Part shown: positions 60,505 through 64,000 of the stretch, one piece after another
Layout: the number at the start of each line of letters is the position of its first letter
Numbering within the stretch: position 1 is the stretch's first letter
Assembly (NCBI RefSeq): GCF_014748335.1
Contig: NZ_JAAVIY010000002.1
Span: 98,840 to 162,839, forward strand
Origin: Flavobacterium selenitireducens
GTDB lineage: Bacteria > Bacteroidota > Bacteroidia > Flavobacteriales > Flavobacteriaceae
Length of the DNA stretch: 64,000 bases
Direction of reading: 5' to 3'
Program-made: the position numbers and the translations under genes
Notes under the pieces: generated by a model
The model's input: only the letters and a program-made list of their open reading frames with translations
Database searches by the model: none
Told to the model about the DNA's origin: nothing

Positions 60505-62142
60505 TTAAGTTTTTGCGCCCCTGTTTCCGATGATCATCACCATTGCTTCGAACGCATCTCGCGATACCACGGCCTTGTTGCGAGCGCGTGTCCTGTAATT
60601 GTATATCGTACTCAGCGAATAGCGCAGAAAAGCGGCAATTTTTACGCTATCGGTAATGCCCAATCGAATCAAAGCGAAGATGCGAAGTTCGGTGTTGAGT
60701 AGTTCGCCCGGTTTGAGTGAAATGTATTCGTCGGCGATCAGCAGGTTGTTGAACTCTTCCACAAATGTCGGATATAGATTCAAAAAAATGCTGTCGAAAT
60801 TCCGATACAACTCGTCCAGTTCATTTTCTACAAGCGTATTCGATTTCAAGACGTTCAGCAAGTCGTCGAACTGTTTGGCCGTCGCTTTTTTATTGAGCAT
60901 CTTGCGATAACTCTCTAACTTGTCGATATAAGTCGAACACATATCAAAAAACTGGGCGATGTACGCTTCTTTAACGTGGTTGGCCTCGGAGAGTTCCAAA
61001 TTCCGAAGCTGAAGTTCTTCATTCGTGCTGGAAATATCGCTGTTGAGATCGGTTAGCTTTTGTCCCGATGCAGCGAGTTTGCTTCTAATTTTTGACAGTT
61101 TCCGAATCTGGACGTACACATATCCAACGGCCACGATCAATAAAACCGACAACACGCTGATCATGATCAGGTAGGTCGTCAATTCCTTGTTTCGCCTGGC
61201 TTCTTTTTCCTGGTAAGCCGTGTTGATGATAGAGTAAAATTCGGTAATGATGATCGTACGGAATTTGGCATTGCAGAAAACCGCGTCATCGATTGCCGAT
61301 TTCGTGTAGCGATACGCCCGGTTTAGATCGCCTTTTTCGTAATAAATCAGGGCCAGCGTCTGTACCGATGCATTGTCCTTGACGGCGCTTTTTACATCGG
61401 CTGTAGCAGACATCGCATAATATCGGTTCCCTAGTTCGCGATCGCCCAACTCCCAGAAAATCGTCCCAAGCAGATAGGAAACCATCGCGTAATCCGGCGA
61501 ATTTTTGTGGACGCCTTTGAACAACGGCTCAAGGGTTTGGCGCGCCAGGTCGTAATGCTTGAGATAAATGTTTTTTTGGGCGAGGTTGATGCGGTATTTC
61601 AAGCTTTGCCTGTCGAGTACCGACAATAGTGAATCGCGGTAAATCTCGATATTTTTCACATACGAAGCTTCGTAACTGTGGGCGGCGTAGTGTTCCCAAA
61701 ACTGGCTGTAGGCTTCGTAATAATCGGGGAGGAATTCGGGCGAGATTTTTTTGGGATGTATCGATTTGAGCAATACTTCGGACTCGCGATATTTCCCTGA
61801 AGACGAATAGAGGTTGGCAAGTTGTATCGTCGAGGCATCGGAGAAATCCTTGCTGTTTTTCTCACGCGCGAGTTCGAGATTGCGTCGGATGTAATGTATG
61901 GCCGAATCCAATCTGAATTTCCGGTATTCCTCATACATGGCTTTATTGTAATAGAACTCCTGCAATTGTCCCATCTGCCGACGCAAGTCCGAAATGCGTT
62001 TGCGCTTTGCCTTGTCATACACTTCCTTTCGAGCGATGGCTTGGTCAAGTTCGTCGAAGACATCGTCGGTTTGGGCGTACGAAATTGGGATCGGAAAAAT
62101 CCAACCACAGCAAAACAGGAAACAAATCAGTGAGAGGCGCAT
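60505..62142 (-). CDS. TPR-containing membrane regulator (DUF6377/SusR-like type)
   Basis: This 545-residue protein has a signal peptide (ATG at 62142, ending SYAQT), a helical TPR-like periplasmic half (about 30-325) and one membrane helix (about 333-353). A coiled coil follows (about 355-395), with a cytoplasmic part ending in a LuxR-like region LNTELRIFALIRLGITDSVKIAAFLRYSLSTIYNYR in outline. This layout resembles DUF6377 proteins (from memory). It probably senses sugars or envelope state and binds DNA. It sits upstream of the GH3 glucosidase gene on the same strand, the likely target. Confidence 0.83.
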   Translation of the reverse strand: MRLSLICFLFCCGWIFPIPISYAQTDDVFDELDQAIARKEVYDKAKRKRISDLRRQMGQLQEFYYNKAMYEEYRKFRLDSAIHYIRRNLELAREKNSKDFSDASTIQLANLYSSSGKYRESEVLLKSIHPKKISPEFLPDYYEAYSQFWEHYAAHSYEASYVKNIEIYRDSLLSVLDRQSLKYRINLAQKNIYLKHYDLARQTLEPLFKGVHKNSPDYAMVSYLLGTIFWELGDRELGNRYYAMSATADVKSAVKDNASVQTLALIYYEKGDLNRAYRYTKSAIDDAVFCNAKFRTIIITEFYSIINTAYQEKEARRNKELTTYLIMISVLSVLLIVAVGYVYVQIRKLSKIRSKLAASGQKLTDLNSDISSTNEELQLRNLELSEANHVKEAYIAQFFDMCSTYIDKLESYRKMLNKKATAKQFDDLLNVLKSNTLVENELDELYRNFDSIFLNLYPTFVEEFNNLLIADEYISLKPGELLNTELRIFALIRLGITDSVKIAAFLRYSLSTIYNYRTRARNKAVVSRDAFEAMVMIIGNRGAKT

Positions 62143-62298
62143 GACGCCCCAAAAATACCGCATTTAACGGTGGAGCAGGCTTTGGCAGCTCATAAATTTA
62201 CCGAATTCCGGTTTTTGCCAAAATATCAGGTTGGTTTAAATGATTGACAGCCAACAAAAAACGATTTCGAAAACAAAAATTGTTAACGCAATCTGAAT

Positions 62299-62332
62299 TT
62301 TGATTTTCCGATTTCAATCTTTACTACTTTTG
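62299..62332 (+). promoter_or_regulatory. Promoter of the 62340 gene
   Basis: TTTG at 62299-62302, 22-base spacer, TACTTTTG at 62325-62332. The ATG lies seven bases further on, so the leader is minimal or absent. Confidence 0.6.
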
Positions 62333-62339
62333 ACGCCGA

Positions 62340-62717
62340 ATGAGATTAGCCGTACTTTTCCTGCAATTTTGCTTCCTGTTGCTTTCAGGAAAGCACTACT
62401 ATGCAGTTTGCAAAGACAGCTTCGGAAAACAACACAGCTATCTCGAGCAGAATCACCGATACAAATACGTTCGGGAAGCGGCTTTAGCCACCATTGACGA
62501 CGCTGATTTCGGGACAGAGGAAGAGCACGTTTTTGGCGATGACGCTTCCGAATCTGCAAAAGTCGCCATTCCTGCTTTCGACCTTGCGGCACACTGGAAT
62601 TTCCTGCTCGCCTCAACCTCGTACATCAAAGATTTTCAAAAAGGGCACAAGACTTCTGAGCCCGACGACGCCTTTTCGTGCCCGAAATACATCGTGCAGC
62701 GCGTCATCCGGATATGA
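62340..62717 (+). CDS. Small secreted protein upstream of the RND efflux operon
   Basis: This 125-residue protein has a hydrophobic N-terminus (1-16) likely to be a signal peptide, an acidic middle DDADFGTEEEHVFGDDASES and a C-terminus PKYIVQRVIRI. From memory, small proteins with an acidic middle and a TQRVLRI-like end often precede efflux operons in Bacteroidota. Its function is unknown. The start lies seven bases behind a good promoter. Confidence 0.7.
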   Translation: MRLAVLFLQFCFLLLSGKHYYAVCKDSFGKQHSYLEQNHRYKYVREAALATIDDADFGTEEEHVFGDDASESAKVAIPAFDLAAHWNFLLASTSYIKDFQKGHKTSEPDDAFSCPKYIVQRVIRI

Positions 62718-62877
62718 TCCTGGCTTCCTCAGTCGCGTGTTAGCGCCGGGACGAGGTAAAGGATTTCGCATCTGACGATTTTCGTTTCCGATCCATTTCC
62801 CGGTTTTTCCGCAACTGATGCTTTCCTGCAACCGCAGGCTTTCGTTGATTTTCCAAACATCCACACCAATTTCAATC

Positions 62878-63957
62878 ATGAAAAGAATCATCATCACGGG
62901 CATTGGCGCGCTGTTCGCCTTTGCCAGCTGCTCCACGAACCAGGAAGAAAAAACCGAGGCTACGAAATACCTCGTCACCAATCCCGTAGAAAAGGACACC
63001 ACGTTTACCAAGGAATACGTTTCCCAAGTAAGGTCGGTGCGCAATATCGAAATCAGGAGCCAGGAACGGGGCTATCTGCAAAACATTTACGTCGACGAAG
63101 GCCAGTTCGTCCAGGCCGGACAATTGCTGTTCCGCATCATGCCCAAGTTGTACGAAGCCGAGTATCAAAAGGCAACCGCAGAAACCAAAGCTGCCGAAGT
63201 CGAACTGCAGAATACCAAAACGCTCGCCGACAAAAACGTGATTTCCAGGAACGAGCAAACCGTCGCCCAGGCCAAGCTCGACCAGGCACGGGCCCAGCAA
63301 GCTATGGCGAAACTGCATCTGGGTTTTACCGAAATCAGGGCGCCGTTTTCCGGAACTATCGACCGGATTCCGCTTAAGCTCGGCAGTTTGATAGACGAAG
63401 GCGAACTGCTCACGAGTTTGTCCGACAATACCGAAATGTTCGCTTACTTCAATGTTTCCGAACCGGAATATATCGACTACATGACCAAGGTCAAAGATCG
63501 AGGAGACGATAAAGTCACGTTGCTCCTGGCGAATAACGAACCGCTCAAATACAAAGGGAAAGTCGAAGTGATCGAAGGGGAATTCGACAATGAAACCGGG
63601 AATATCGCCTTTCGCGCCACGTTTCCGAATCCGGACAAATTGCTCCGAAATGGGGAAACCGGCAAAATTCTCATGACGATCCCAATGAAGCGCGCGCTGA
63701 TCATTCCGCAAAAAGCGACGTACGAAATCCAGGATAAGAAATACGTTTTTGTTGTCGGGGCTGACCACAAATTGTCCTCGAAAGAAATCACGGTCGCAGC
63801 CGAAATGACCGACCTCTACGTGCTTACCGGCGGAATCAGCGTACGCGACAAAATCCTGCTCGAAGGCGTCCAACGCGTCAAAGACGACCAGAAAATCGCC
63901 TACGAATACCAAAAACCTCAGGACGTTCTGGCTCATCTCAAGCTCAAAGCGGAATAA
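62878..63957 (+). CDS. RND efflux periplasmic adaptor (membrane fusion protein)
   Basis: This 359-residue lipoprotein-type adaptor (lipobox FAFASC) has the ATG at 62878. The barrel-sandwich lipoyl halves include QERGYLQNIYVDEGQFVQAG and the LGFTEIRAPFSGTIDRI part. The alpha-hairpin (about 90-145) is rich in Ala, Glu and Gln, and the beta-barrel and membrane-proximal domains follow. It links an inner-membrane RND pump to an outer-membrane channel and would export drugs or other toxic compounds. The pump gene starts 18 bases downstream. Confidence 0.93.
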   Translation: MKRIIITGIGALFAFASCSTNQEEKTEATKYLVTNPVEKDTTFTKEYVSQVRSVRNIEIRSQERGYLQNIYVDEGQFVQAGQLLFRIMPKLYEAEYQKATAETKAAEVELQNTKTLADKNVISRNEQTVAQAKLDQARAQQAMAKLHLGFTEIRAPFSGTIDRIPLKLGSLIDEGELLTSLSDNTEMFAYFNVSEPEYIDYMTKVKDRGDDKVTLLLANNEPLKYKGKVEVIEGEFDNETGNIAFRATFPNPDKLLRNGETGKILMTIPMKRALIIPQKATYEIQDKKYVFVVGADHKLSSKEITVAAEMTDLYVLTGGISVRDKILLEGVQRVKDDQKIAYEYQKPQDVLAHLKLKAE

Positions 63958-63975
63958 CAAAAAAACAGAATCGAT

Positions 63976-64000
63976 ATGTTTAACAGATTCATCCAAAGGC
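63976..64000 (+). CDS. RND efflux pump permease, first codons only
   Basis: The window ends eight codons into a frame reading MFNRFIQR, the usual start of AcrB-type RND pumps in flavobacteria. The call rests on that start and on its place 18 bases after the adaptor gene. Confidence 0.6.

Noticed and set aside
62872..63996. 374-codon minus-strand frame opposite the RND adaptor
   Set aside because: Antisense shadow; Phe/Val/Asp-rich composition results from reverse reading of Glu/Lys/Asn codons.

Overview
This window looks like chromosome from a Flavobacterium-type member of the Bacteroidota. Evidence: a gldH gliding lipoprotein gene next to ricT/PSP1 and PBP1A; a secreted protease with a type IX secretion (T9SS) C-terminal sorting domain; an SDR-type L-threonine dehydrogenase; many MKK...C-type lipoproteins; and promoters of the Bacteroidota form TTG-N17-23-TAnnTTTG. 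Base composition looks close to even over most of the window, which is high for the genus (estimated by eye). One block, about 50.4-52.8 kb, is clearly AT-rich. I see no rRNA, tRNA or CRISPR array.

Layout. 0-5.2 kb: tail of a U32 peptidase gene, a large folded repeat, then ricT-gldH-PBP1A. 5.5-7.6 kb: the CoA-transferase genes scoA and scoB, with a gene for an unknown secreted protein between them. 7.6-10.9 kb: a NUDIX-type regulator divergent from a secreted esterase and an acyltransferase. 11.1-12.6 kb: a SpmAB-like membrane protein. 13-21.4 kb: a metal block made of feoA-feoB-small Cys-rich membrane protein, a reverse-strand operon of Nramp-USP fusion, Mn-type DtxR/MntR regulator and secreted protein, and a divergent TonB-dependent receptor. 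A palindromic operator candidate overlaps the receptor promoter. 21.4-30.4 kb: bacilliredoxin, SDR protein, M28 peptidase, zinc-ribbon protein, tail-less SSB behind tandem repeats, ferritin, CAT-like acetyltransferase, HAD hydrolase, lipoprotein. 30.4-41.9 kb: metG, S66 LD-carboxypeptidase, yraN, secreted T9SS metalloprotease, mfd, lipoprotein, tdh. 42.4-49.2 kb: SnoaL-like protein, ammonium transporter, Crp-DinB pair, PQQ sugar dehydrogenase-SMP30 pair, MFS exporter. 49.2-52.8 kb: a restriction-modification island (broken XRE gene, vsr, controller-like XRE gene, HNH endonuclease, C5 methyltransferase). 52.8-57.9 kb: S41 protease remnant, small proteins, M13 peptidase, lipoproteins. 58.1-64 kb: GH3 glucosidase with a TPR/membrane regulator, a small secreted protein, and the start of an RND efflux operon.

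The most coherent unit is the metal block. The regulator carries the E-x-x-E-H metal site of Mn-responsive MntR in place of the C-x-x-E-H of iron-responsive DtxR. Its gene lies directly behind the Nramp importer, and the divergent outer-membrane receptor shares the intergenic operator. I infer a cross-envelope manganese (or Mn/Fe) uptake system.

Intergenic space is rich in interspersed palindromic elements of at least four families. One has three copies here (12.8, 32.6 and 54.5 kb), with divergent outer stems around a conserved core of about 16 nt. Three genes or fragments are broken: an XRE gene with an in-frame stop, an XRE-like tail at the left island edge, and the S41 protease at the right edge.
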